Positions 52,270 through 60,888 of a DNA stretch of 64,000 nucleotides are shown in pieces. Under the pieces are notes generated by a model. It did no database searches and was not told the origin of the DNA. It was given only the letters and a program-made list of their open reading frames with translations. The stretch comes from Leifsonia shinshuensis. GTDB taxonomy: Bacteria > Actinomycetota > Actinomycetes > Actinomycetales > Microbacteriaceae. The stretch spans positions 620,001 to 684,000 of the forward strand of contig NZ_JAHHZQ010000002.1 in assembly GCF_022606355.1 (NCBI RefSeq), given 5' to 3'. The position numbers and the translations under genes are program-made. Numbering within the stretch: the stretch's first letter is position 1; each line of letters starts with the position of its first letter.

Positions 52270-53232
52270 TCACACCACCCTGTGACGCAACGCGAACGCC
52301 GTCGCCTCGCTGCGCCTGGCCACTCCGATCTTGCGGTAGAGCGACGTGAGGTGGCGCTCCACTGTGCGGTCGCTCAGCCAGAGGACACCGGCGATCTCCT
52401 TGTTGCTGAGGCCCTGGGCGAGCAGCCCGAGCACCTCGACCTCCCGCCGGGTGAGGTCGGCGGGTGCGGGCGGGAGGTCGCCCGTGCTCTCGAGGCTCGG
52501 CATCGCATCCTGCGCCCCGGGGCGCGAGGGTCCGGCCGGCGCGGCCTCGCGTGCCACATCGTGGAGGCGTCGGGCGAGCGCGGACAGCTCGGGCGTCAGC
52601 TCGTCGACGAGCGAGCGGAGTACGCGCTGCTGACGGTGCAGGGCGTGCTCGGCCGCTCGCCGGGCGCCGGTCTCGCGAGCGAGCCGCCTGGCGGTATGGA
52701 TCGCGATGGCGGCCTGACCGACCGCGACACGCAGCAGCTGGATCTCTGTGGTGGTGGGGAAGTCGGCGCGTGGGGCGGACACCACCACGGTTCCGGATCC
52801 CCACGGCAGGGCGAGGGGGAGGGTCGCCGTGCGCGCCCCGTCCGCGGCACCGGCCGGTCTGTCTTCGGGAGTGCCATCGTCTCCGGTTCGAGCGGCACGG
52901 TCCAGCAGCCCGGCGGGAGGCCGGGGGCCGGACGGACGCCAGACCTCCAGTGCGTCACCGTCGTCGCCGTCGTCGAAGCGCGCGTAGGCGGCGTCGAGCT
53001 GAAGCACCCCGAACAGCACGCTGAGCAGGCCGGTCGCGATCTCCCGCGGCTCGTGGTCGACCCAGAGCGCCGGCAGAGCGAGGAGTGCGCTGAGGTCGCG
53101 CAGCCAGCGACGCGTGTCGACGGGAGCGAGGTCGGGCGGGCCGTCCCCGAGCGGACCCTCGGCAGCGGCCGCCGCGAGGTCCGGCCGCTCGGCACCGGGC
53201 TCCGCCCTTCCCGGAACCGCTCGGCCCGTCAT
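52270..53232 (-). CDS. LuxR-type regulator with a GAF-like domain
   Basis: 320 residues from ATG 53232, which overlaps the stop of the upstream MEDS gene (ATGA). A GAF-like sensory domain (about 55-190) and a C-terminal LuxR helix-turn-helix LTRREVEVLGLLAQGLSNKEIAGVLWLSDRTVERHLTSL (about 258-300). No receiver domain. Paired with the MEDS protein, it may be the output of that sensor. Confidence 0.87.
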   Translation of the reverse strand: MTGRAVPGRAEPGAERPDLAAAAAEGPLGDGPPDLAPVDTRRWLRDLSALLALPALWVDHEPREIATGLLSVLFGVLQLDAAYARFDDGDDGDALEVWRPSGPRPPAGLLDRAARTGDDGTPEDRPAGAADGARTATLPLALPWGSGTVVVSAPRADFPTTTEIQLLRVAVGQAAIAIHTARRLARETGARRAAEHALHRQQRVLRSLVDELTPELSALARRLHDVAREAAPAGPSRPGAQDAMPSLESTGDLPPAPADLTRREVEVLGLLAQGLSNKEIAGVLWLSDRTVERHLTSLYRKIGVARRSEATAFALRHRVV

Positions 53233-53732
53233 GGCCACCTGGTGGTGCGTCCCGCGCGCTCGGCGAGGAACTGCGGGGGTGCCAGGAAGAACGGGTTCTG
53301 CTGCAGCATTCCCCCGAGGTAGACCAGCGGATGGGTGCGCAGGATGTCCAGGATGAACGTGCCGTCGAACCGCGCGGTGTCGTACGAGCAGATCACGACG
53401 TGCTCGTGGCGCCCGTGGATGAAGTTGGCGCGCGCCTCGAACTCGATGAGGCGGTCGGCGTCGTCCTCTCGCCCGATCGCCCAGCCCATGTCGGCGACCA
53501 TTCGGATGCGCGGGGCCGGTCGCGCGACGAGCATCCGGTCGAGCAGGTCGAGCATCGCAGTCTGGTCGAACCCTCCGCCGCCCTGATCCACACCCTGGCG
53601 CACGAACGCGTCGAGCACACGCTCGTCGACCGCCTGCCCGTTCACGAAGGCGCAGACGTGACGGTAGCGGTCGAGCGCACCCCCGGCGAACGTCGCGGGC
53701 GCGACCGCGGTCCGATCGTCATCCTGCAGCAT
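53229..53732 (-). CDS. MEDS-domain sensory protein (DcmR-like)
   Basis: 167 residues from ATG 53732; an in-frame GTG at 53750 is possible. The MEDS domain occupies nearly the whole protein: YRHVCAFVNGQAVDERVLDAF at the start, VADMGWAIG, FEARANFIHGRHEHVVICSYD and HPLVYLGGMLQQNPFF at the end. The domain is named from methanogen and methylotroph regulators and is thought to sense hydrocarbon derivatives. Translationally coupled to the LuxR-type gene. Confidence 0.85.
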   Translation of the reverse strand: MLQDDDRTAVAPATFAGGALDRYRHVCAFVNGQAVDERVLDAFVRQGVDQGGGGFDQTAMLDLLDRMLVARPAPRIRMVADMGWAIGREDDADRLIEFEARANFIHGRHEHVVICSYDTARFDGTFILDILRTHPLVYLGGMLQQNPFFLAPPQFLAERAGRTTRWP

Positions 53733-53818
53733 CTCTCTCGATCCCCGCACTCGCGCAGAGGCTAGCGCAGCCCGTCGGCGGCGCACAACGCGTCCGTCCG
53801 ACCGCGAGGCGGCGCGAG

Positions 53819-54367
53819 TCAGCCGTCGTGGCGGGCGCGGAACGCGATCATGTTCATGCGGTTGCCGCAGCGCACGCTGCAGAAGCGTTTCGAGCCGTTG
53901 CGCGAGAGGTCGAGCAGGAGGCCGTCGCAGTCGTCGGCCGCACAGCTGCGCAGCCGGTCGGTCTCGTTCGACCGGATCACGTCGACGAGCGCGAGCGCGA
54001 TCTCGACCCGGATGCGCTCGGCCAGCGGCGCGTCCAGCGAGGTCGCGTGCAGGTGCCAGTCGAAACCGTCGTGACGCATCAGGTACGGGGAGGCGTGCGC
54101 GTCCGCGAGCATCGCGTTGACTTCGCCGACGGCCTCGTCGCGCGGCAGCGTCCAGGCCCGGCGCAGGAGATCGCGGGTCTCGTGCACCTGGCGCAGCTCC
54201 TCCTCGTCTCCGTCGATCCGCCCCGAGTACTGGTTCGCGTGCAGGAGGGCGACCAGGAGTTCCGGCGTGCCGAGCTCGTCCTCGCCGCTCCGGGAGGCGC
54301 TCGGCACGGTGTTGCAGAGCTCGACCGCGAACCGCAGCGCTTCCTCTGCGTCAGGGGCAAAACGCAA
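53819..54367 (-). CDS. CGNR zinc-finger regulator
   Basis: 182 residues from TTG 54367, supported by AAGGA six bases upstream. ABATE-type N-terminal domain (FAVELCNTVPS, then WHLHATSLDAPLAERIRVEIALALVDVI) and the CGNR zinc finger CAADDCDGLLLDLSRNGSKR ending CSVRCGNRMNM with four metal-binding Cys. Putative transcription factor. Divergent from an EamA transporter gene, a pairing that suggests it controls that gene. Confidence 0.87.
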   Translation of the reverse strand: MRFAPDAEEALRFAVELCNTVPSASRSGEDELGTPELLVALLHANQYSGRIDGDEEELRQVHETRDLLRRAWTLPRDEAVGEVNAMLADAHASPYLMRHDGFDWHLHATSLDAPLAERIRVEIALALVDVIRSNETDRLRSCAADDCDGLLLDLSRNGSKRFCSVRCGNRMNMIAFRARHDG

Positions 54368-54452
54368 GTTGAATCCTTACTTAGCCGAGTACTAGCGTCA
54401 GGATCATAACGCACGACACTCCTGACATCCCGAGCTCGACAGGCAGCATCCC

Positions 54453-55460
54453 ATGGCCGGCACCTCCACCAACCACACCACCCGCGGTCTCGTCGTCGCG
54501 GTGATCGCCGCGGCCTCCTTCGGCCTGTCCGGGGCGTTCATCAAGCCGCTGCTCGAGAGCGGCTGGTCGCCTGCCGCGGCGGTCAGCGCGCGGGTGCTGA
54601 TCGGTGGCGCGGTGCTGGCGCCGTTCGCCGCCGTCGCGCTGCGCGGCCGGTGGAGCGCGCTGTGGCGCGGGCGCTGGCGCGCGCTCGGAATGGCGCTGAT
54701 CGGCGTCGCGAGCACCCAGGTGCTGTACTTCGCGGCGATCGAGCGCATCCCGGTGAGCACCGCGATCCTCATCGAGTACCTCGCGCCCGTCGTGCTCGTG
54801 CTGCTCGTCTGGGCGCGCACCCGCCGCGCGCCCCGCTGGATGGTCCTCGCCGGGTCCGGTGTCGCGATCGCAGGCCTGCTGCTCGTGGTCGCTCCCGGCG
54901 GCGGCCGCGGCCTCGACCTGGTCGGCGTGACGCTCGCGGTCACGGCGATGCTCGGCTGCGCCGGCTACTACGTGATCGCCGCCCGGCCGGCGGACGGGCT
55001 CCCGCCGGTCGCGCTCGCCGCAGTCGGGCTGCTGCTCGGCGGCGTCGCGCTGCTCGCGGTCAGCGCGACCGGGCTGCTGCCGTTCGTCGTCAGCTTCCGC
55101 GACGTCGAGCTGTTCGGCGGCCCTGCGCCGTGGTGGGTGCCCCTCGCGGTCGTCGGCGTGCTCGCGACCGCGCTCGCGTACGCGGCGGGGATCACCGCCG
55201 CCGGCCTGCTCGGCTCGCGGCTGAGCTCGTTCGCCGGACTGCTGGAGGTCGTGGCCGCGACCCTCTACGCCTGGCTGTTGCTGGGCGAGTCGCTCGGGGC
55301 CCTCCAGCTCGTCGGCGGCGTGCTCATCCTGGCCGGCATAGCCCTCGTGCGCGCCGACCCCACCCCCGCTCCCACCTCCATCGCGCATCCGGAGCCGTCG
55401 AAGGGCACGTCGTTGTCGCTTTCGGCGGTCGAAAGCGACAACAACGTGCCCCTCGGTTGA
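54453..55460 (+). CDS. EamA-family transporter with a repeat-encoded C-terminal end
   Basis: 335 residues. Ten predicted helices in two EamA halves (ASFGLSGAFIKPLLESGWSP at the start, SSFAGLLEVVAATLYAWLLLGE in the second half). Family members run about 290-300 residues. Here the reading frame runs on through palindromic repeat copy A3, so the last residues (about KGTSLSLSAVESDNNVPLG) are translated from the repeat. Probable metabolite exporter; regulated perhaps by the divergent CGNR protein. Confidence 0.87.
   Translation: MAGTSTNHTTRGLVVAVIAAASFGLSGAFIKPLLESGWSPAAAVSARVLIGGAVLAPFAAVALRGRWSALWRGRWRALGMALIGVASTQVLYFAAIERIPVSTAILIEYLAPVVLVLLVWARTRRAPRWMVLAGSGVAIAGLLLVVAPGGGRGLDLVGVTLAVTAMLGCAGYYVIAARPADGLPPVALAAVGLLLGGVALLAVSATGLLPFVVSFRDVELFGGPAPWWVPLAVVGVLATALAYAAGITAAGLLGSRLSSFAGLLEVVAATLYAWLLLGESLGALQLVGGVLILAGIALVRADPTPAPTSIAHPEPSKGTSLSLSAVESDNNVPLG
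55399..55455. repeat. Palindromic repeat, copy A3, inside the EamA gene end
   Basis: Left arm 55399-55423, right arm 55431-55455, loop GGCGGTC; two mismatches in 25 pairs. It overlaps the last codons of the EamA gene (stop 55458-55460) and lies before the convergent CynX-type gene stop at 55501. Confidence 0.85.
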
Positions 55461-55500
55461 GGTCCGCGCGACGCGGGAGGTGCGACGCGGGAGGCGCGCG

Positions 55501-56742
55501 TCAGCCGATGACGCGGGCGCGACCGGCGAGGGCGCCGACGACCACCAGCAGCAGCTGCAGTGTGATGACGACGACGAGGGCGGGAGTCCACGACCCGGTC
55601 ACGTCGTGCAGCGCGCCGACCGCGATCGGCCCGGCCGCCGCGAACAGGTAGCCGACCGTCTGCGCCATCCCCGAGAGTGCGGCCGCCTGCGAGTGGTGGC
55701 TGGTGCGCAACCCGAAGAACGAGAGGGCGAGCACGATGCTGGCGCCGCCCGCGACACCGGTCAGGCTCGTCCAGATGCCCGACAGCTGCGGCGCGACCAG
55801 GATCCCGGTCGCGGACACCACGATGATCGCGGGCGCGACCGTCGCCAGCAGCCGCTGGTCGCGGAAGCGGGCGATGAGGAACGAGCAGCCGATGCTCCCG
55901 ACGATGCCGAACCCGTTGAGGAACAGCTGGTGGAGGCCCGCCTCGCCGGGACTGATCCCTGCGGTGGTCTCGATCGACGGCAGCCAGGTGATGAAGACGT
56001 AGAACCCGACGGACTGCATCCCCATGAACGCGGTGACCTGCCAGCCGAGCGCCGACCGCCAGGGCGACCGCCAGCGGGTGTCGTCGAGGTCGCGCGCGGT
56101 CACGCTCACGTCGTCCTGCCCGGGCGCGACCACGGTGCGCCTGCGCAACTGCGGGGCGAGCACCGCCAGGGCGATCACCGCGAGCACGGCCCACATCCCA
56201 AGGGGCAGTCTCCAGCCGAGCGCCGACATCCCGGCGACGGGCACGGCGATCCCCGCCGCGACGGCGGCGAAGATCGACTGGACGGCCGAGTACGACCCGG
56301 TGATCTGGCCGATGCGGGTCGGGAAGTCGCGCTTCACCAGGGCGGGGAGGATCACGTTGAGCACCGCGATCGCCGCCCCGAGGAGGGCCGTGCCGCTCCA
56401 GAGGCACGCGAGGCCCGGGAGTGACCGCAGCACCAGCCCGACGGCGAGCACGATGAGCCCGAGCCCGAGCGCCCACTCGAGCCCGACACGGCGGGCGAGC
56501 CGCGGGGCGAGCGGGGAGATCAGCGCGAACGCCAGCAGGGGGAGGCTCACGAGCACGGAGGCCGACACCGAGTCGAGCCCGAGGTCGCGCTCGATGTCGG
56601 CGAGCAGCGGCCCGACCGTCGTGATGCCGGCGCGCAGGTTGCCGGCCACCAGCAGCAGCCCGATCAGCACGAGTGCCGGGCTCAGCCTGCGGGCGGCGGT
56701 GGCGCCGCGCGAGGCGGCGCGGGTGCGGTCGTCGACGGTCAT
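55501..56742 (-). CDS. CynX/NimT-type MFS transporter
   Basis: 413 residues, twelve helices. LLVAGNLRAGITTVGPLLADIERDLGLD at helix 1, PTRIGQITGSYS, LRTSHHSQAAALSGMAQTVGYL near the end: the CynX/NimT group (cyanate, nitroimidazole or related). Its ATG overlaps the stop of the GntR regulator gene by 4 nt, so both are expressed together. Confidence 0.88.
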   Translation of the reverse strand: MTVDDRTRAASRGATAARRLSPALVLIGLLLVAGNLRAGITTVGPLLADIERDLGLDSVSASVLVSLPLLAFALISPLAPRLARRVGLEWALGLGLIVLAVGLVLRSLPGLACLWSGTALLGAAIAVLNVILPALVKRDFPTRIGQITGSYSAVQSIFAAVAAGIAVPVAGMSALGWRLPLGMWAVLAVIALAVLAPQLRRRTVVAPGQDDVSVTARDLDDTRWRSPWRSALGWQVTAFMGMQSVGFYVFITWLPSIETTAGISPGEAGLHQLFLNGFGIVGSIGCSFLIARFRDQRLLATVAPAIIVVSATGILVAPQLSGIWTSLTGVAGGASIVLALSFFGLRTSHHSQAAALSGMAQTVGYLFAAAGPIAVGALHDVTGSWTPALVVVITLQLLLVVVGALAGRARVIG

Positions 56743-57464
56743 CGGTCGCTGCCCGTGCGGTCGGAGGCAGGCGTGGCCGGCAGCAGGATGCCCTGCTTCT
56801 CGTTGACGAGCCGCACGGCGTGCGTCGCGGCGGCCTCCGCGGCGACGGGGTCTCCTGCCGCGACGGCCTCGACGATGGCGTCGTGCGCGTCGTCGATCGC
56901 GCTCGGGCCGTCCGCGACGGCAGCATCGGCGGCCGAGCGGGTGGCGAGCAGGGCCTGCTCGTTGCCGCCGACTCCGCGGTACAGCTCGGCGAGCAGCGCA
57001 TTGCCGGACGCCTCCAGCAGCAGGTGGTGGAACTCGATGTCGGCGTCCTCGTAGCCGGGACCCCCGAGCTGCGCGATGCGTTCGGCGGCCGCGCCCTGCA
57101 GCCGTTGGAGCTGCTCCGGCGTCCGCCGGATGGCCGCGAGTCTCGCCGCTTCACGCTCCAGCAGGAGTCGGACCTCGGCGACGTCGACCGCGCGCTCGTG
57201 ATCGAGGCGCCGGGCCAGCGTCGGTGCCACCTCGCTGGTCGCGAGCACGAAGGTGCCATAGCCCGCGCGGGCGCCGAGGAGGCCGACGTGCACGAGCGAT
57301 CGCAGCGCCTCCCGCACGCTGTTGCGGCTCACGCCGAGTTCGTGCGTGAGCTCGGCCTCCGTCGGGATGAGCGAGCCGACCGGGAACTCGCCGTCGGCGA
57401 TCCGGCGGCGGAGCTGATCGGCGACCTGTTCGGAGAGGGTCACGTTGGGGGAGATTCGGGTCAC
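56739..57464 (-). CDS. GntR/FadR-type transcriptional regulator
   Basis: 241 residues from GTG 57464. Winged helix with VADQLRRRIADGEFPVGSLIPTEAEL and LGVSRNSVREALRSLVHVGLL (about 15-70), then an FCD helical ligand domain with metal-type His residues (EFHHLLLEASGNALL). First gene of an operon with the CynX-type transporter; likely controls it and itself. Confidence 0.9.
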   Translation of the reverse strand: MTRISPNVTLSEQVADQLRRRIADGEFPVGSLIPTEAELTHELGVSRNSVREALRSLVHVGLLGARAGYGTFVLATSEVAPTLARRLDHERAVDVAEVRLLLEREAARLAAIRRTPEQLQRLQGAAAERIAQLGGPGYEDADIEFHHLLLEASGNALLAELYRGVGGNEQALLATRSAADAAVADGPSAIDDAHDAIVEAVAAGDPVAAEAAATHAVRLVNEKQGILLPATPASDRTGSDR

Positions 57465-57523
57465 ACTGCACCCTATCTCTGAAAAGTGCCAAATGTCCAA
57501 CAAATGCGTGCTGTGCCCTCCGC

Positions 57524-57580
57524 CGAGGGGCACGCAAACGCCCCGAAAACCACGTTTTAGGGGCGCCTACGTGCCCCTCG
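57524..57580. repeat. Palindromic repeat, copy B4
   Basis: Left arm 57524-57544, right arm 57560-57580, loop containing CACGTTTTA; three mismatches. It lies 5 nt after the reductase stop (minus strand, 57586) and about 60 nt upstream of the GntR gene. Confidence 0.8.
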
Positions 57581-57585
57581 ATGCC

Positions 57586-58416
57586 TCAGCGGCCCTCGCC
57601 GTGTCCGGTGTCGAGCGCGTCGAGAGTCGCCAGGTCCTCCGCGCTCAGCTCGAAGTCGACGTCGGCGTTCTCGACGATCCGGCTCGGCGTCGTCGACTTG
57701 GGCAGCGGCAGGATGTCGCGCGACAGCAGGTACCGGATGCTCACCTGGGCGACGGTCCTGCCGTACTTCTCGGCGATCGCCGCGATGTCGCTGTTGCCGA
57801 TCAGCGAGCCGGTCGCGAGCGGCGAGTAGCCCTCCACCCGGATGTCGTGCTGCTGGCAGAAGGCCGTCGTCTGCGGCTGGGTGTGCCCCACGAACCAGCG
57901 GATCTGGTTGGCGTGCGGCACCACGTCGGTCGCGGCGATGAGATCCTCCAGGTCGTCGACCACGAAGTTGCTCACGCCGATCGAGCGCGTCTTGTCGGCG
58001 TCGTAGAGCTCCTCGAAGACCTTCCAGACCTCGATGTTGCCCGCGCGATGGTCGCTGCCGATCGCGGTCCACGGCCAGGGCGCATGGATCAGGTAGAGGT
58101 CGACGGGCCCGAGGTCGAGCAGGGCGGACGAGCGCTCGAACGCGTGCCGCGCACCAGCGGCGTCCTTCACTTCTGCCGGGCACTTGGTGGTGATGAAGAT
58201 CTCCTCGCGCGGCACACCGCTGTCGCGCACCGCCCGGCCGACGCTCTCCTCGTTGCCGTAGGCCCGCGCGGTGTCGATGTGCCGGTATCCCGCGTCGAGC
58301 GCCGTCCGCACGGAGTCGTAGGTCGCCGGTCCGTCGGGGATCTGCCAGGTCCCGAATCCGATCCGTGGGATCCGCACGCCGTTCGAGAGGGTGAAGGTGT
58401 CGGTCAGCGCAGGCAT
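57586..58416 (-). CDS. Aldo/keto reductase (2,5-diketo-gluconate reductase type)
   Basis: 276 residues. IPRIGFGTWQIP, HIDTARAYGNEESVGRAV (catalytic Asp, Tyr), FITTKCP (catalytic Lys), VDLYLIHAPWP (catalytic His), IGVSNF and LPLPKSTTPSRIVEN (NADPH binding). AKR5-type enzyme reducing carbonyls. AAGGAG precedes the ATG. It is unrelated in subfamily to the YghZ-type reductase at 17.8-18.8 kb. Confidence 0.9.
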   Translation of the reverse strand: MPALTDTFTLSNGVRIPRIGFGTWQIPDGPATYDSVRTALDAGYRHIDTARAYGNEESVGRAVRDSGVPREEIFITTKCPAEVKDAAGARHAFERSSALLDLGPVDLYLIHAPWPWTAIGSDHRAGNIEVWKVFEELYDADKTRSIGVSNFVVDDLEDLIAATDVVPHANQIRWFVGHTQPQTTAFCQQHDIRVEGYSPLATGSLIGNSDIAAIAEKYGRTVAQVSIRYLLSRDILPLPKSTTPSRIVENADVDFELSAEDLATLDALDTGHGEGR

Positions 58417-58569
58417 GGGGTCTCCTTTCGCCGGGCTGCTTCGTGCCCGGCGCTCATGCTAGACCTCCCGTCGCGGCGGGTCACGCCCCGTTTGCGGCGG
58501 GGCACCTGCCCGCGAAGGGGGGAGTGAGAACACGGCCGAACTCCCATAGCGTGTTGGGGGGAGGGGATC

Positions 58570-58992
58570 ATGAAGGGACGCCGGTGGCTGTGTGCTGTCG
58601 GTGCGCTGCTGGGACTCGGTCTCACCGGTTGTATGGGGCCGCACGTCGATATCCCGCCCGATTCGAGCACGCTGCGACCGTGTGCGCCGTCGCCCGCACC
58701 ACTGCTCGTCCAAGACCTGCCGACAGCCACTCCGGCGGCATGTGACCTCGTCGGCGCGACGGTCCAGTTCCCGGACGGCTACGACAAGGTGATCCCGGAG
58801 ATCGGGACGTCGAGCGCATCGGGCGGGGGCGGGATGAGCGACACCCACTTCCTGTTCAACTTCGGCTCGCTCGGGATCGTGGCCTCCGAGCGCGCCGAGA
58901 AGTCGACGCAGACGCGCTGGTGGGGGAGCGAGGAGGGGCTGCGGCGGTATTGGAACGCGTTCGGCAGGATCGGCGAGACGCTCTACGGGTAG
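58570..58992 (+). CDS. Small lipoprotein
   Basis: 140 residues. Signal peptide with lipobox LTGC (Cys 21). The mature part has Pro-rich start and Cys at CAPSPAP and ACDLVG; no recognised domain. GGGGGGAGGGG precedes the ATG. Function unknown. Confidence 0.65.
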   Translation: MKGRRWLCAVGALLGLGLTGCMGPHVDIPPDSSTLRPCAPSPAPLLVQDLPTATPAACDLVGATVQFPDGYDKVIPEIGTSSASGGGGMSDTHFLFNFGSLGIVASERAEKSTQTRWWGSEEGLRRYWNAFGRIGETLYG

Positions 58993-59022
58993 CCGGGCGG
59001 CGGTTCCGCGAACGGCGACCGG

Positions 59023-60504
59023 CTAGTGCGCCGGCTCCAGACGCACCTCCGCGCGCGGCGGCACCACGGCCGGGTGGGTGCCCGCCATCGCCTCCAGCAC
59101 GCGCACGACCTGGCACGAGTAGCCGTACTCGTTGTCGTACCAGACGTAGAGCACGAGGTTGGTCTCGTCGGCGATGGTCGCGAGGCCGTCGACGATGCCC
59201 GCGCGGTGGGAGCCGACGAAATCGCTGGAGACCACCTCCGGCGACTCGATGTAGTCGATCTGCTGGCGCAGACGCGAGTGCAGCGAGACGCGGCGCAGAT
59301 AGTCGTTGATCTGGTCCTTGGTCGCCGGCCGCTCGAGGGTGAGGTTGAGGATCGCGAGCGAGACGTCCGGGGTGGGGACGCGGATGCTGGATCCGGTGAG
59401 CTTCCCGGCGAGCTGCGGCAGCGCCTTCGCGACGGCCTTGGCAGCGCCGGTCTCGGTGATGACCATGTTGAGCACGGCGGAGCGGCCCCGGCGGTCGCCC
59501 CTGTGGAAGTTGTCGGTGAGGTTCTGGTCGTTCGTGAACGAGTGGACCGTCTCGACATGGCCGCGGACGATCCCGTAGGCCTCGTCGACCGCCTTCAGCA
59601 CCGGGGTGATCGCGTTGGTGGTGCAGGAGGCGGCGGACAGGATGCGGTCGCCGTCGGCGATGGTGTCGTCGTTGATGCCGTGGACGATGTTCTTCAGCGG
59701 CGTCTTGCCGGGGGCGGTCAGCAGCACGCGCGCCACGCCGGGGCTGGTCAGGTGCTGGGCCAGTCCGGCCTCGTCGCGCCACCTTCCGGTGTTGTCGACG
59801 ATGATCGCGTCGCGGATCCCGTAGGCGACGTAGTCGACTCCCGCCGGGTCGTCGGAGTAGATCACCTGGATGCGGGTGCCGTTGGCGATGAGCACGTCGT
59901 TCTCGGCGTCGACCGTGACTGCGCCGGGGAACGGTCCGTGCACCGAGTCGCGCGCCAGGAGGCTCGCGCGCTTGTGGAGGTCGTTGTCCGACCCGCGCCG
60001 CACGACGATCGCCCGCAGGCGGAGGCCGTTGCCGTTGCCCGCGTGGTTGATCAGGATGCGTGCCAGGAGCCGGCCGATGCGGCCGAAGCCGTAGAGCACG
60101 ACGTCGGTGGGGCCGGCGGCGTACGCCGGGTGTGCGGCGTCGATCTCCGCCCGCAGCCGCTCGGTGACGTCGTCGCCGTCGAGACCGCGCACCGACATGG
60201 CGAGCCGGGCGACGTCGATGGAGGCCGGCTCGGGGGCGATCGCGAGCAGCGCCGCCAGCACGGTCGCGGTCTCCTCCAGCGTGAGCTCGTCGTGCCCGAG
60301 CTCGCGCGCGCGGTCGTGAACCGAGATGACGCCCGTGGCCGACAGGTTGATGAGCCGGTGGCCGTGGATGGAGGTGACGACTCCGTGGTCGCGGTAGAGC
60401 CGGCCGATGAGCGGGATCAGCTGCTCGGCGCGCTCCTCCCGGGCGACCCACGCCGCGCGGTGGGACTCGAAGGCGTGCGGGTGGTCGGTGTTGAAGGCGG
60501 TCAC
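59023..60504 (-). CDS. gapB: Glyceraldehyde-3-phosphate dehydrogenase, long GapB type
   Basis: 493 residues, GTG start. An N-terminal extension of about 130 residues, as in the 480-residue GapB of Corynebacterium, precedes the normal GAPDH fold: YGFGRIGR (138-145), catalytic Cys 294 in AASCTTNAITP, HSFTNDQNLTDN and the C-terminal WYDNEYGYS. Converts glyceraldehyde-3-phosphate and 1,3-bisphosphoglycerate. In Corynebacterium this isoform serves gluconeogenesis with NADP; that use here is inferred. No other glycolytic gene adjoins. Confidence 0.92.
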   Translation of the reverse strand: MTAFNTDHPHAFESHRAAWVAREERAEQLIPLIGRLYRDHGVVTSIHGHRLINLSATGVISVHDRARELGHDELTLEETATVLAALLAIAPEPASIDVARLAMSVRGLDGDDVTERLRAEIDAAHPAYAAGPTDVVLYGFGRIGRLLARILINHAGNGNGLRLRAIVVRRGSDNDLHKRASLLARDSVHGPFPGAVTVDAENDVLIANGTRIQVIYSDDPAGVDYVAYGIRDAIIVDNTGRWRDEAGLAQHLTSPGVARVLLTAPGKTPLKNIVHGINDDTIADGDRILSAASCTTNAITPVLKAVDEAYGIVRGHVETVHSFTNDQNLTDNFHRGDRRGRSAVLNMVITETGAAKAVAKALPQLAGKLTGSSIRVPTPDVSLAILNLTLERPATKDQINDYLRRVSLHSRLRQQIDYIESPEVVSSDFVGSHRAGIVDGLATIADETNLVLYVWYDNEYGYSCQVVRVLEAMAGTHPAVVPPRAEVRLEPAH

Positions 60505-60888
60505 GCTCGGTACTCGGGATCCTTCTGCGTCGGTGGACGCGTCGGCGGGGTGCGGTGCGGGGATGGCCGCGAGAGGAGCCTATTTGCTGATGGGTGCAAG
60601 ATTCGTGGAATCGGGGCGGAAAGAATCGGGGTTCTTGTGCGGGCGGGAAGATCGCGGTGCCCGCGGTGATGGTCCGCGCAGCCCCGGAATTCATCCGCGA
60701 CTCCGATGAATCCCAGAAGTGCTGCCTGTTTGACCGGTCAATCCTCGCGAACCTAGCATCGAGACAGGACGTCGTCGCTGCTGCCCTCGCGACGATGTCC
60801 CGGCGCGACGGCGCCGGTGCGGGTCCTCTCACCCGAACCCGTACCCGCGTCCGCGGCCTCCCGGTCGCCGCACCACTCTCGAGGAACC
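60505..60888. other. Intergenic region with a promoter but no recognised gene
   Basis: 384 bp between divergent genes. The left part (to about 60,600) must hold the gapB promoter. The right part holds a good sigma-70-type promoter (60730-60759) and then a leader of about 120 nt before the DUF3892 gene. I see no coding frame worth calling. Confidence 0.5.
60730..60759 (+). promoter_or_regulatory. Sigma-70-type promoter of the DUF3892 cluster
   Basis: TTGACC (60730-60735), 18-nt spacer, TAGCAT (60754-60759). It is the strongest -35/-10 match I noticed in the window. The start codon at 60889 lies about 120 nt after the expected transcript start, leaving a long leader. Confidence 0.55.

Noticed and set aside
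12548-57580. CRISPR array
   Set aside because: The palindromic elements are dispersed by kilobases, lack regular spacers and have no cas genes near them.
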